Assembly (NCBI RefSeq): GCF_037893015.1
Contig: NC_133666.1
Coordinates: forward strand, 569,347,001 to 569,411,000
From: Macrotis lagotis
Lineage: Eukaryota > Chordata > Mammalia > Peramelemorphia > Peramelidae
Length of the DNA stretch: 64,000 nt
Direction: 5' to 3'
Below are positions 1 through 11,335 of this stretch, piece after piece. The notes beneath the pieces were generated by a model, which had not been told where the DNA came from, searched no databases, and worked only from the letters and a program-made list of their open reading frames with translations. Numbering within the stretch: the first letter of the stretch is position 1; the number at the start of each line of letters is the position of its first letter. Position numbers and translations under genes: made by a program.

Positions 1-1160
1 GGATTGTACTGTATCATCTTTGCATGTTAAGTGTTCATAGAATGGTTTTATAAATGAATGAAAATATGAATTTGCACTATTTTGCTTAATTTTTTAATTA
101 CTAAGATGGAAATTTTAGGTTATGTGATTCTACAAAAACCTTAAATACATTGCATGGAATCAGATTTTCAATTTCTTTAACTTATGAAAGCTTAATTTCC
201 AATGTGACAATGGAAACAAAGTTCTTGATATTGATTTAATTAGTAAAGAGAGTTAAAATGAGATTCCCAATACTCAGTATGATGCAAAATTAAACACAAC
301 TACCTCAAGAGAGCTTACCATATAAACATTTTCTTTGTCCTTATCATTACATTTACTTGTATGATTTGGATTTTTTTTAAAAAAGTCTTTATATATAGGA
401 AACACATGCCTGAAGTCAAATTGCACAAGGCTCTCTTTAGAGTTTAAATATAACTTACAAAAAAACCATTGTCATATATCAATTATCCATTTTGCCTTTT
501 GGTGTGGAGTTGGGAATCACATTCTGTTTCTATACTGAATTCTAAGTAATTCACTTTTATCTAAAAACATTATTAGTATTAATGTAATTCAGTTATAATA
601 TATTTTAAAGGTTAATTATTACTGCTCACTGAGCTAAACAGGGCTTCACAAAAGCTGTCAAGTTACCTAACTGAAATTAAAAGGCAAATACTTATTTTTT
701 TAAGCTAAACTCTGGCTTTTCTTTTCATTTGACAAAGAACTTTAACATCTGTCTCCACATCCTATGGAATTGATAATAATGGAATCTTACAAGTGAGAAT
801 ATGGCACCATTTGGATGAATGCTTATTAGATATCTTATGTTGAATTTTCCACACTGCATGAAGTCTTACAAAAACAGAACAAGTCTTTGAAAAATAAATT
901 TGATTTTTGGTGATTACTTGTGATTGGGTACAATCAGTGAAGATGTGTGTTGGAATAAGAATTTTTCTCACCTTCTATTCTAGTCTTTCTTTGATAATTT
1001 GCTGTGCAGAGACTGGAAGAAATGTAATCAGTGTACTGTTACACTCGAATGACTGCAATAATTTTTAGCAACATGAAAAAATGACATCTGAAATTATAAG
1101 AATTTTATTCATTTATTTAATAATTAAATATTTTGTTTTCCAATTATATACAATAGTAGT
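1..1160. other. Unassigned AT-rich DNA
   Basis: No repeat family, RNA gene or convincing coding region was recognised. The longest reading frame (762-971, minus) has no family resemblance and looks like chance. The stretch may be ancient decayed repeat or unique intergenic or intronic sequence. Confidence 0.5.
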
Positions 1161-1164
1161 TTCT

Positions 1165-2437
1165 GTCAATAATTTTTGAAAGGTTTTTATTATTTTTATT
1201 TTCCCCCTCCCTTTATTCCCTTCCCCTCTCCAAAACTGAAAGAAATCTGATATAGACTTTACTTTTTTTCATGATAGTCATAAATCAAAATTGAATGGGT
1301 TAAGAACAAAAACATATCCATAAAGAAGAAAGAAAACATAGAGATCACAAAATTATGTAATATACAACTTTTTAAAATTGAAGATATTAATCCATTTAAA
1401 CTCCATAGTTCCTTCTTGGGATACAGATGGTATTCTCCATCATGGATATGCTAAAATTGTTCCTGATTAATTCATGCAAGTTTTCCAAGTTTCTCTGGAA
1501 TCCCATCCCTCTTGATTTCTAATAGAACAATAGTTTTTCATCATATACATATACCACAGTTTGTTCAGCCATTCCCCAACTGATGGGCATAACCTTGATT
1601 TACAATTCTTTGACACAACAATCGGATTTGCTATGAATAATTTTGCACATCTGGGGTTTTTACCATTTTTCATGATCTTTCCAGGATACAGACCCAGTTG
1701 GGATATTGCTGGATTCTTGGACAACATTTCAAATTGCTCTCCAGTAAGTTTGGATCAGTTCACAACTTCACCAACAATGTATTAGTGTTCCAAATTTCCC
1801 ACATCCCCTTCATGATGGATCATTCTCCTTTCTGGTCATATTGGTCAATCTGAGAGGTATAAGGTGGTTCCTCTGAGATAATTTAATTTGAATTTATCTT
1901 ATCAGTAATGATTTAGAACAATTTTTATATTATGGATAGCTTTGATTTTCTCATTTGAAAATTGCCTCTGCATATCCTTTGATTATTTGTCACTTGGGGA
2001 AAGGTATGTTTCTATCTCTATATATTTTAGAAATGAGTGCTTTGTAAAAATTGTTTACCAATTTACTACATTTTTTGGACCTTGGCTATAGTGGTTTTGT
2101 TTGTGCAAAATCTTTTTAATTTAATGTAATCAAAATTATACAGTTTGTTTTTTATAATGTTCTCTATTACTTCCTTGATCATGAACTGTTCCCCCTTTCC
2201 ATAGATCTAACAGGTGTTCTTAATTTGTTTATAATATTGTCTTTTATGTTAAAATCCTGCTCCCATTTAATCTCATCTAGGTATAGGGTGTAAGATGTTG
2301 GTCTAATCCTTGTTTCTGCCACACTATCTTCCAATTTTCACAGCAGTTTTTAACAAAGAATGAGTTTTTTCTCAAGAAGTTGGACTCTGGGTTTATCAAA
2401 GAAAAGATTACTATAATCATTTCCTGCTGTCTCTTTT
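1165..2437 (-). mobile_element. L1 retrotransposon, 3' part (ORF2 end and 3'UTR)
   Basis: Read on the minus strand, this is the end of an L1: the 3' tail and pyrimidine-rich block lie near 1165-1235, and the ORF2 C-terminal region runs to 2437. Shared L1 landmarks include the stretch around 1561-1710, which matches many other copies in the window. The element continues at 5519 after a nested 3.1-kb insertion, and then at 7249 after a second one. The whole element is therefore about 4.0 kb of L1, truncated at its 5' end near 8905. All frames carry stops. Confidence 0.85.
2423..2437. repeat. Target-site duplication, left copy
   Basis: CCTGCTGTCTCTTTT here matches the same 15 bases at 5519-5533. 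The ORF2 reading of the host L1 is continuous if everything between the two copies is removed, so the pair marks the borders of one retrotransposition event. Confidence 0.85.
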
Positions 2438-2620
2438 TTAATTTTATTTAATATTTATTCTCATTTTGTACAAATAATGGTGTTTTTTACATTAATAAAA
2501 TATTCTTGTTTAAGAGTAAATGAAATACCCCTCCCCTCCCCCCTTAAATATAGCTTGCTTGAGCGATAAAGTAAAGAGGAGAGAAAAAATTAAAATTAAA
2601 AAATTAAAAAAAATAATAGT

Positions 2621-2795
2621 ATGGCCAGGTGGTGCAATGGACAGAGCACCAGCCCTGAAGCCACAAGCACCCAAGCCCACATCCGGCCCTGTACACCCAA
2701 CAATCACCCAGCCTTGTGATATGCAAGCCACGCAAACTCCACTGCCCTGCAAAAACCAAAAAAAGAAAAAAGAAAAAAAAAGACTCAAAATAACA
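2621..2795 (+). mobile_element. tRNA-type SINE module 1 inside the HAL1-like element
   Basis: A WSINE-like head (GGTGGTGCAATGGACAGAG) is followed by a body with CATCCGGCCCTG and an end in CTGCCCTGCAAAAACC plus an A-rich tail. The ten-base string AATAATAGTA occurs on both sides (2611-2620 and just after the tail), so this could be an independent insertion. The body differs markedly from the younger SINEs in the window. Confidence 0.6.
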
Positions 2796-2812
2796 TAAAA
2801 TAGTAATAATAG

Positions 2813-2965
2813 TAGAGGTGGCTGGGTGGCAGACAAATCATTGGCCCTTGGGCCAGGAGCACCTGAGTCCAAATCAAGCCTCAGACACCCAACTATCACC
2901 CTGCTATATGGCCCCAGGCAGGCCACCCAGCCTCATTTGCCCTGCATCCCTCCAAAATAATAATA
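2813..2965 (+). mobile_element. tRNA-type SINE module 2 inside the HAL1-like element
   Basis: This is a second SINE-like unit (GGCTGGGTGGCAGAC head, CACCTGAGTCCAAATC B-box-like region, CCCTCCAAAATAATAAT tail). It lies immediately downstream of module 1, in the same orientation and antisense to ORF1. Confidence 0.55.
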
Positions 2966-3147
2966 ATAAAAAATGTGCTTGAGTCTTTGTTCCAACACCA
3001 AAACTCTGTCGTGGGTGGATCACATTCTTTATGATAAGTACATGGCCATATTTTTCCACTGTTGCCATTGCTGAGCGCAACTCCCTCCTTTCGTATTTCT
3101 CTACTACCATGTACTATATTTTCTTTCTCATTTAAATTGACTCTGCT

Positions 3148-3300
3148 GTAGGGTAGCTGAGTGGCACAGCAGACAGATTCCTGGCCCTGGGGCCAAGAGA
3201 CCCTGAGCCCCTATACCACCCCTTAGTCCTAGCATCCACCTGGCCCTATGGTCCAGGACAGGCCATCCTATCCCAGCCCCTTGAAAGAAGTAAAAAGGAA
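3148..3300 (+). mobile_element. tRNA-type SINE module 3 inside the HAL1-like element
   Basis: This is a third diverged SINE-like unit (AGGGTAGCTGAGTGGCACAG head, GCCCCTTGAAAGAAG end). It is separated from module 2 by about 180 bases of unplaced sequence. All three modules share an orientation opposite to the host element. Confidence 0.5.
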
Positions 3301-3806
3301 AATGTGTTATATCTGACCACTCTCCCACCATGGTCCATCCTCTTCTCCATCACTCACATCCCCCCTTCCCCCTGTCCCCGCCTCTTCTTCTTACTCCAGA
3401 TGCCTATACCCATTGAGTATATATATGCTGTTTCCTCTCCTAGCCACCTCTGATGAGAGCAAAGATTCCCCCATTCCCCCTTGCCTTCTCCTTTCCATAT
3501 CATTGCAATAGCTCATTGTAATAAAGAAAAATCTTATTATATGAAATATCTTGGCCTATTCCCCCTCTCCTTTTTGTTTCTCCCATCACATTTCCCTTTT
3601 TTTCCTATTGACTCCATTTTTACACAATGTTTTATCTTTGAATTCTGCTTTCACCTGTGCTTCAACTATAAAAGCTCCCTCTACCTGCTCCATTAACTGA
3701 GAAGGTTCATATGAGTATTATCAATGTCATTTTTCTATACAGGAATACATGCGGTTCATCCTCATTAAGTCTCTCATATTTTCCCCTTCTCCTCCAATCT
3801 CTATGC

Positions 3807-4740
3807 TTAACCTGAGTCCTGTATGTGATGATCAAACCTTCTGTTCAGCTCTGGCCATTCCAACAGAAACATTTGAAATTCCCCTGGTTCATTGAAAGTC
3901 CATCTTTTACCCTGGAAGACGATATTCAACCTTGCTGGGTAATTGATTCTTAGCTGCATTCTAAGCTCTTTTGCCTTCCGGTATATTATATTCCAAGCCC
4001 TATGAGCTTCCAATGTAGTTGTTGCTAAGTCCTGTGTGATCTTGACTGCAGCTCCATGATATTTGAACTCTGTCCTTCTGGCTGCTTGTAATATTTTCTC
4101 TTTGACTTGGGCATTCTGGGACTTGGCTATAATATTCCTAGGGGTTGGTTTTTTGGGAACTCTTTCTCAGGGGGGTAGGTGGATTCTCTCCATTTCTATT
4201 TTGCCCTCTGCTTCTAGAATATCAGGGCAATTTTCCTGTAGTAATTCTTTGAAAACGATGTCAAGGCTCTTTTCCTGATCATGACTTTCAGGTATTCCAA
4301 TAATTTTTAAATTATCTTTCCTAAGTCTGTTTTCCATATCAGTTGTTTTTTCAATGAGATATTTCACATTTTCTTCTAATTTTTCATTTTTTTTGGTTTT
4401 GAAGTATTGATTTCTTATTTCTAGTAAGTTCATCAATCTCCCTGAATTCTATTCTTCGTCTGAAGGATTTGTTCTCCTCAGAGAGTTTTCTTATCTCTTT
4501 TTCCATCTGGCCAATTTTGCTTTTTAAAGCATTCTTCTCCTCCATAATGTTTTGCACTGTTTTTTCCATTTGACCTAAGCTGGTTTTTAGCATGCTATTT
4601 TCTTCAGCATTTTTTTGGATTTCCTTGACTCGGCTGTTGACTTCATTTTCATGTTTTTCATGCATCTCTCTCATTTCTTTTCCCAGTTTTTCTTCTAACA
4701 CCCTCATTTGATTTTCAAAGTCTTTTTTGAACTCTGACAT
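3807..4740 (-). pseudogene. L1/HAL1 ORF1 (RNA-binding chaperone), decayed
   Basis: The frame starting at 4740 gives about 118 residues of charged coiled coil with regularly spaced Leu/Ile/Met. A second frame (4436-4167) continues into the RRM region, with the ORF1 signature RKDNLKIIGIPE. A third segment (4013-3807) is the C-terminal domain, with NYPARL and ending near ELNRRF. ORF1p is a trimeric nucleic-acid chaperone that coats L1 RNA in the cytoplasm. At least one frameshift lies around 4390-4436 and a stop at 4167-4169 follows a run of C, so the protein is broken. The frames are still long, so this copy is younger than the L1 it sits in. Confidence 0.85.
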
Positions 4741-5518
4741 AGCCTGAGCCCAATTTCTGTTTTTCTTGGAGTCTTTAGATGCAGGAGCTTGTGCTTCCTC
4801 ATCTTCAGACTAAGTATTTTGCTCCTTCTTGAGCTCATTTGCAAAATACTTCCTCAATGGTGTTCCTCTTATTTCTCTGCTTGCTCATTTCCCCAGCCTA
4901 AGCCTGTTTTGGGGGTGCTTCCTCAGATTTTGGACACTCCCACAAGGGTCTCAGTATGTGAGGCTCTGTCCTCCCTCCTGGTCTGTGAATGACCATAAGC
5001 ACCCCTGGCTGCCACGGGGCTGAGGTGGGGGGGGGGGCTGCTGTTCTATTGTGGGGGCCTAGACTGCGACCAGGATCTGAATGTGGTCAGAGCCCCAGAG
5101 TCCTGTTCCAGAGGCAGAGGACAGAGCTCTTCAGTCTCTCTCTCTCTCTCTCTTCACTCCCCTCTCTAGGTTCAATGGGCTCATGCTCTGGGGGCTCCTG
5201 TTTTCTGGCTCCACCTTATTCTGTTCCTGGATCTGGGCTGCAGTAAGACCAAGTTGCTCCCTGTGTGCCCTGAGGGCTGGGTTTCATGTGCTCCCTTTGG
5301 CAGAGGTCCCCCTGCTGTTCCCCCAATTTGTGCCTGGTGCTCCCTGTCGGGTAGCTCAGGAAATGCTCTTGCTGCTGTGAGTGGTGGTTCCCAGCACCCT
5401 GGGGCTGCCTCCAGGAGGCTGAAGTTCTTTCGCTCTGGTGGGTCACCCCTCTGGCGGGCTGCCCCTCTGAACCTGGTGAGCAGAGACTTTCTGCTCTTTT
5501 CCAGGTTACCTTGAGTAG
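4741..5518 (-). promoter_or_regulatory. 5'UTR / internal promoter region of the HAL1-like element
   Basis: This stretch is GC-richer than its surroundings and lies between the ORF1 start and the 5' border of the element. By analogy with L1, an internal Pol II promoter is expected here. No specific factor site is claimed. It includes a short (TC)n run at 5135-5153. Confidence 0.5.
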
Positions 5519-5533
5519 CCTGCTGTCTCTTTT
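5519..5533. repeat. Target-site duplication, right copy
   Basis: CCTGCTGTCTCTTTT, paired with 2423-2437. From here the interrupted L1 ORF2 resumes. Confidence 0.85.
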
Positions 5534-6620
5534 ACATCTAAATCTATTTCAGTGATCCAGTATTCTATTTCTTAGTATCAGATAGTTTTGATGACAGATA
5601 CATTTTAATAATATTTTTGATCTGGTAAGACTAAGTTGCCTTCCTTTTTTTTTGTCAATAAATCCCTTCATATTTATGACATTTTGTTTCTCGCTATGTA
5701 TTTAGTTACAAGCTTTTTCTAGCTCACTGAAGAAATTTTTTAAAAGTGAGAAATTTTTTGAAAATGATTGGTAATTGATATTTGCCCAGGTATTTAGATC
5801 TGAGTGTATAAGTGTGTTTGTGTGTCCAGATATATGGACACACAAATATAAATGCTGATTCTCTATGTTGGTTTATTATTATGTGACTTTGCTAAATTTG
5901 CAAATTGTTTCTAGTAATTTTTGATGATTTTTAGGGTTCTCAAGGTGTCATATCATCTGCCAAGAGTAAAAGTTTTGTTTTTTCATTCCCAATTCTAATT
6001 CTTTTGATTTCATTTTCTTCTGTTATTGCTAAAGGTAGTATTACTAAAACAATATTGAATAATAGTAGTGATAAGGGGCATCTTTGTTTCACAACTGATC
6101 TTAATGGCAATGCCTCTAGCTTATCCCCATTGCATGAATTGCATGTTGATGCCTTCAGGTAGATACTGCTCATCATTTTAAGGAACAATCCATTTAGTCC
6201 TATGCTTTCTAGTGTTTTTATTATGAATAGCTGCTGTACTTTTTCAAAGATTTTTTCAGCATCTATTGAGATAATCATATGATTTCCTTTAGGTTTGTTA
6301 TTGATATGGTCATTTATGCTGACAGTTTTCCTAATATTGAATCAACCTCACATTCATGGAATAAATCCAGCTGTGTCATAATGTATTATCTTAGTGAAAA
6401 CTTGCTGTAATCTCTTTGCTAATATTTTATTTGAGATTTTTGAATCCATATTCATTAGGGAAATTGGTGTACAATTTTCTTTCTCTGTTTTTCTCTTCCT
6501 GGGTTTAGATACCAACACCATATTGGTACCATAGAAGGAACTAGTCAGAGTTCCATCTTCACCTATTATTCCAAATAGTTTACATAGAATTGGAAGCAAT
6601 TCTTTCTTGGATGTTTGATA
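5534..6620 (-). mobile_element. L1, middle part (ORF2 C-terminal region and RT)
   Basis: Continues the L1 that begins at 1165. On the minus strand it encodes the region between the reverse transcriptase palm and the C-terminal domain, which matches the same interval of the copies at 27.9-28.9 kb and 55.6-56.8 kb. It is cut at 6633 by another insertion. Confidence 0.85.
5940..6599 (-). pseudogene. L1 ORF2 reverse transcriptase fragment
   Basis: Two frames (6599-6354 and 6278-5940) cover the RT fingers and palm. Visible landmarks are the [19 protein letters not shown] region, motif A with MIISIDAEK, a motif-B remnant (SVVKQRCPLSLLLFNIVL), and the catalytic region as LLADDM, where the usual FADD is altered to LADD. 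The two frames are separated by stops. The fragment is inactive. Confidence 0.85.
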
Positions 6621-6633
6621 GAATTCACTTGTT
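6621..6633. repeat. Target-site duplication, left copy
   Basis: GAATTCACTTGTT here pairs with GAATTTACTTGTT at 7249-7261 (one difference) and flanks a truncated L1 insertion. Confidence 0.75.
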
Positions 6634-7248
6634 CTTTTTTATTTTAAAATTTATTTATTTATTTTCATCCATTTGTACATGCATATTTGCAAATTATAAA
6701 ATTTCCATCCACTCTCCCTTCCCCCCACCCCCTCAGGGGGGAACAGTGTGGTTAACATTTTACATATGCATTTTGCTAAACATATTTACAGATTAGTAAT
6801 TTTTCGATGAGGAATTAGGATTGAGGAAAAGAGATATATAAGAGATAATTTTTATAAAGTGTTCATCAGATTCTGAAGGGCTGGGTTTTTTGTCTGTTTT
6901 GTTTTGTTTTATTTTTTCCTCTGGTTAGGGATAATATAGTCCATAACCAGTCAAATACAGTTGGCCCTGCTCTCTGGACTGTCAAGAGGAGTTGTTTCCA
7001 TCAAGGTTGTTCATCGCATAATGGTGTTAATGTATACATTGATCTCTTGGTTCTACTCCCTTTGCTCAGCATCAGATCCTGTCAGTCATTCCATGATTCT
7101 CTTTAGAGTCTGACCATTTATTGTTTCTTATAGAACGATAACATCCTATAGTATTCATGTACTATAACTTGCTTAGCCATTCTCCAATTGATGGGAATCC
7201 TATCAATTTACCATTCTTTGTCACTAAAACAAGAACTGCCATGAATTA
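6634..7248 (-). mobile_element. 5'-truncated L1 3' end, nested
   Basis: A minus-strand L1 3'UTR with poly-T start (6634-6665), a C-rich block at 6716-6736 (G-rich on the sense strand) and the beginning of the ORF2 end. Its 3'UTR differs from that of the host L1, so it is a different subfamily. The same 3'UTR type recurs at 51901-52573 and, inverted, at 18075-18405. It includes a (TGTTT)n stretch near 6897. The flanking duplications show independent insertion. Confidence 0.8.
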
Positions 7249-8905
7249 GAATTTACTTGTTAATTCATCTGACGCTGGAGATATTTTCATAGGGTGTTCA
7301 GTGATAGCTTGTTGAATTTCATTTTCTCAGATTGGTTTATTCAGGTATTTGATTTCCTCTTCATTTAACCTGGGCAGTTTAAATTTTTGTAAATATTCAT
7401 CCACTGCACTTAGATTTTCAAATTTGTTGAAATACAATTGGACAAAATCATTCCAAATTATTATCTTAATTTCCTCTTTATTGCTAGAGAATTCAACTTT
7501 TTCATTTTTTATACTAATAATTTGGTTTTCTCTGTTCTTTTTAAATCAAATTGACCCACGGTTTCTGTATTTTATTGTTTTTTTTCATAAAACCAATTCA
7601 TGTTTTGATTCATTATTTCAATAATTTTCCTGCTTTTGATTTTATTAAATTCTCCTTTAATTTTTAGAATTTTTAATTTGTTTTTTAATTGGGGGGTTTT
7701 AATTTGTTCTTTCTCTTATTTTTTATTTGCCTGCTGAGTTCATTGATTTCCTTTTATTCTCTATTTTATTCATGTAAGCATTTAGAAATATAATATATCC
7801 CCTTATGACTGATTTGACTGTATCCTATAAGTTTTAGTATGCTGTCTTGTTACTGTCATTATCTTGCAGGAAATCATTAATTCTTTTTATGATTTGTTGT
7901 TTGATTTACTCATTCTTTAAAATGAGGCTAGTTAGTTTCCAATTAGTTTTAAATCTATCTCTCCCTGATCTGTTATTACATGTGATTTTTATTACAATGT
8001 AGTATGAAAAGGATACATTCATTAATTCTATCTCTCTACATTTGATTGATGAGGTTTTCATGCCTTAGTACATGGTAAATTTTTGTGTAGGTTCCATGTA
8101 CTGTAGGAAAAAAAGGTATTTCTTTCTATTCCCATTTAGGTTTCTCCAATTGTCTAACATGTCCAAGTTTTATAACATTCTATTTCCCTCATTAACTTCT
8201 TTCTTATTTATTTAATGGTTAGATTTATCTAATTCTGTGAGTAGGAGGTTGAGAACCCATATCAGTAGAGTTTTGCTGTCTATTTCTCTCTGTAACTCAT
8301 TCTACTTCTTCTCCAAGAATTTGGAAGTTTTGCTTCTTGGTACATACTTATTTAGTGTTGAAATTACTGAATTGTCAATGGTACCCTTTAGTAAGATATA
8401 GTTTCCTTATCTCTTTAAATGAGATTTCTTTTTGTAGCTGGTTTTTTCTAAGATAAGGATGGCTCTCCCTGCCTTTTTTCACTTCAGCTGAAGCATAATA
8501 TATTTTCTCCAGCACTTTACCTTTAATCTGTTTATATCTTTCTGCTTTTAATGCATTTCTTGTAAGCATCATACTATAGTATTCTAGGTTTAATCCACTC
8601 TACTATCCACTTTCCTTTTATGAGTGTGTTCATCTCATTCACACTGAGAGTTATAATTACGAACTCTTTATTGTCCTCCATGCTATTTTCCCTCCATTTG
8701 TATTTTTCCCCATTTTTTCCTTATCCCTACTCCCCATTGTTTCGCTTCTGAATACCACCTCCTGCAGTGTGTTTGTCCATTTCTATCCAAATCCCTCCCT
8801 TTCTTTATCCTTTCCCTTTGTACCTTCTTCCTTCCTTTCCTTCTGTCAGTCCCTCTTTTCTCCCCCTCCCCATTTCTCCCTCTTAATACTTAAAAGACAA
8901 GATGA
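7249..8905 (-). mobile_element. L1, 5' part (RT N-terminus, endonuclease and inter-ORF region)
   Basis: Completes the L1 that starts at 1165. The minus strand runs from the RT N-terminus through the endonuclease domain to the C/T-rich inter-ORF spacer (8690-8880 on the plus strand). A recognisable remnant near 8572-8375 resembles the endonuclease part of ORF2. Similarity ends near 8905 without ORF1, so the element is 5'-truncated there. Confidence 0.8.
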
Positions 8906-10295
8906 GACAATTAATGGTTTTCAAAACTTTCTAAAGATAAAAAACATTGAATGAGACAGGAAACTTCCAACGCTCTAATTAATTTATAAAATATATATTA
9001 AAAAGAAAAGCACTCATGGTTTAAATAAATGACCATCCAGGTAATTATAAATCATTTCTTTAACTGTGTTCTTCTCATAGCAGGCAATCATTCATAAAGG
9101 TTTGCTGATGATAATCTTCATTTTCCATTTATCTAGCTCCTACTTCATTAATTCTGCATCATTTGCAAAAGGAAAAAAATATTCTGTCATTTTAAGAGTC
9201 CCCAACTTTTCTGAACTGCATCAAATGGATTTTGTGAGGAAATATTTAAACATAATGATTTTTTTGTGTTAAATATAATATTTTCATTATATAGCTATCT
9301 ACCCACAAATATATCAAATCTATATAAATAGGTTTGTATGATAATCATATAAATACATAGACAACTAGATAGAAAGACAGATAATACATAGATAGACATA
9401 GAAATATACTTTTTGAAGTACAAAGACCATTTAATGCCTACTCAGAGAAAATGGAAGCATGGAATGAAATAATGGATGTGTTATAATAAGTACTACTACT
9501 TTTCCTTTCCTCTATTTTTTGCCTGAGAAACAACATATTAAATTTTGATTCTAAAACCATAATCAAAGATATCCTTCCAAGAACAATAATTCTGAAAAAG
9601 AAAAAGCATGTAAAATTTGGAAGAACAAGAAAACTCTCTTAAGCAAGTAGAGATGTGAGCTGAGACTTGATGGAAGGCAGGAAAATGAAAAGTCTCAGGG
9701 AAAGCTAATAAAAAAGTTCAGACCCAGGATCTAAAAAGGTACTTTCAAATGAATGTGATAAAACCTTTCCAGTGTTCCTGCAATGAAAAGAGATATTATA
9801 ATAAAAGATAATTACAAAAAACGAAAATTAGGAAGGGGGTCAATGCAGATCAGTTTGAAATGAGAAATAAATGAGTATAAATTTGATTTTGGAAGTGATG
9901 GTGAGACATTGGATGTCATTATGAGAGACATGATATGGATACACTTGCTCTTTAGATAAATAGTTTCTGTAGCTGATTGAAGGTAGTATGGAATGAGAAG
10001 AGTTCTGAGGTTAGAATACTAATATAACCTTAGTTTAGAGCATGAGATCAATTATGTAATAGGGTCTAGATTGTACTAATTCTATATTTTGATATAACTT
10101 GTGTTTATGCCTGTGGTCAGAAATCAGAACTCTAAATTGTGCTGGGGTATTCTCTCATTTCACTCAACTAAGAAAATCCATTCTTTCTTGAGCAACTTAA
10201 AATGATCTCTCACTCCTTTCACAAAGGAAAATAAACAGCTTAAAGATAAGATCAGATACAAGGCTTGATAAAATTCATATTTTTAATCTAGGAAG
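8906..10295. other. Unassigned old DNA, possible ancient LINE relic
   Basis: No gene seen. A short degenerate GATA-type tract lies at 9340-9410. The stretch about 9840-10010 vaguely resembles an ancient mammalian LINE 3' region, and a possible continuation lies at 11640-11900, beyond a younger L1. This is a weak, by-eye match. Confidence 0.35.
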
Positions 10296-11335
10296 TGTTG
10301 TCTTTTAAAAAAATTATTTTCCCACTTACATATAAAGATGGATTTCAAAATTCATCTTCATAAAATTTTGAGTTCTACATTACCCCTCTTTTCACTCTCT
10401 CCCACTCCCCATAATGGAAACAATATGATATAGGTTATACTTGTACAATCAAGTTAAAAATGTTTCCATATTCATCATGTTGTAAAAGAAGAATTAAAAA
10501 ATAAAAAACAGTAAGAAAGAAAAATTGCAATAAATTTTAAGAAGGGGAAAAAATGAGTTGATTTGCATTTAGATGCCATAGTTCCTTCTCTAGATCTAAA
10601 TGGTATTTTCCATCAAAGTCATTTATTTTTGTCTTTGATAACTGTATTTCTAAGAAGAGCTAACTCTTAACATAATTGATCATGAAACAATGTTGGTTAT
10701 GTGTGTAATGTTGTCCAGGTACTACTGTCTTATCTCAACATCATTTCATGTTAAGTCTTTCCAGGCCTTTCTGAAATCCATCTATTTATAAATTTCGGTA
10801 GAGCAACTGTATTTTTTCATATTCATATACCACATCTTGTTCAAGCATTGACCGATTCTTGGGCATTCCCTCAATATTCAACTCTTTTCCACAACAAAAA
10901 GAGCTGCTTTAATTATTTTTCCTTATATGGATCCTTTCCCCTTTTTTATATAATCAAACTACAAAACTGGTAATGGTATTGCTGGATGTAAATCACAATT
11001 ATTAATAAAGTGTATGCACTAAATTTTAGCCCTTTGGATATAGTTCAATTTTGCTCTCCAGAATGGTTGCAATTAGTTCACAGCTCCCCCAATAATGCAC
11101 TGGTATCCCAGTTTTCGCACATCCTCTTCAAGATTTATCATTTCACTTTTATTTCTTATTAGCCAATCTGTTAAGTTTAGAGATCATATCTCAGTGTTGT
11201 TTCAATTTACATTTCTCTACTCAATAAAGTTTTAGAATATTTTTACATGTGATTATAGATAGCTTTATTTCTTCATCTGAAAACTGCCATTTATGAATTG
11301 GGGAATGACTTGAATTTGACCGACTTCTATATACT
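10296..11335 (-). mobile_element. Old L1 3' end fragment
   Basis: Minus-strand L1 3'UTR (from about 10300) and ORF2 C-terminus, with landmark stretches around 10820-10900 and 11040-11130 shared with the other copies. It is much more diverged than those copies and has no open frame. Confidence 0.75.

Larger units (their letters stand above)
2438..5518 (-). mobile_element. HAL1-like (ORF1-only) L1 derivative, about 3.1 kb
   Basis: This is a complete-looking element on the minus strand, bounded by a 15-bp target-site duplication and nested in an older L1. In its own 5' to 3' order it has a GC-richer 5'UTR (5518-4741), an L1 ORF1 (4740-3807) and a pyrimidine-rich spacer (about 3800-3330 on the plus strand). 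A 3' region containing three SINE-like modules follows, then a G-rich polypurine tract (complement of 2526-2543) and an A-rich end with an AATAAA-type signal next to the duplication. No ORF2 sequence (endonuclease or reverse transcriptase) is visible anywhere between the borders. That organisation is the definition of HAL1 (half-L1) elements, which are mobilised by the ORF2 protein of autonomous L1. The SINE-like modules inside could belong to the family or be later insertions. Confidence 0.75.

Noticed and set aside
2510..2926. 138-residue minus-strand frame with hydrophobic segments
   Set aside because: Reads antisense through two SINE-like modules and their A-rich tails. The poly-Phe/Leu runs come from poly-T.
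5081..5514. Overlapping plus-strand frames of 86-99 residues in a GC-richer region
   Set aside because: They lie antisense to the 5'UTR of the HAL1-like element, overlap each other in different frames and show no family match.
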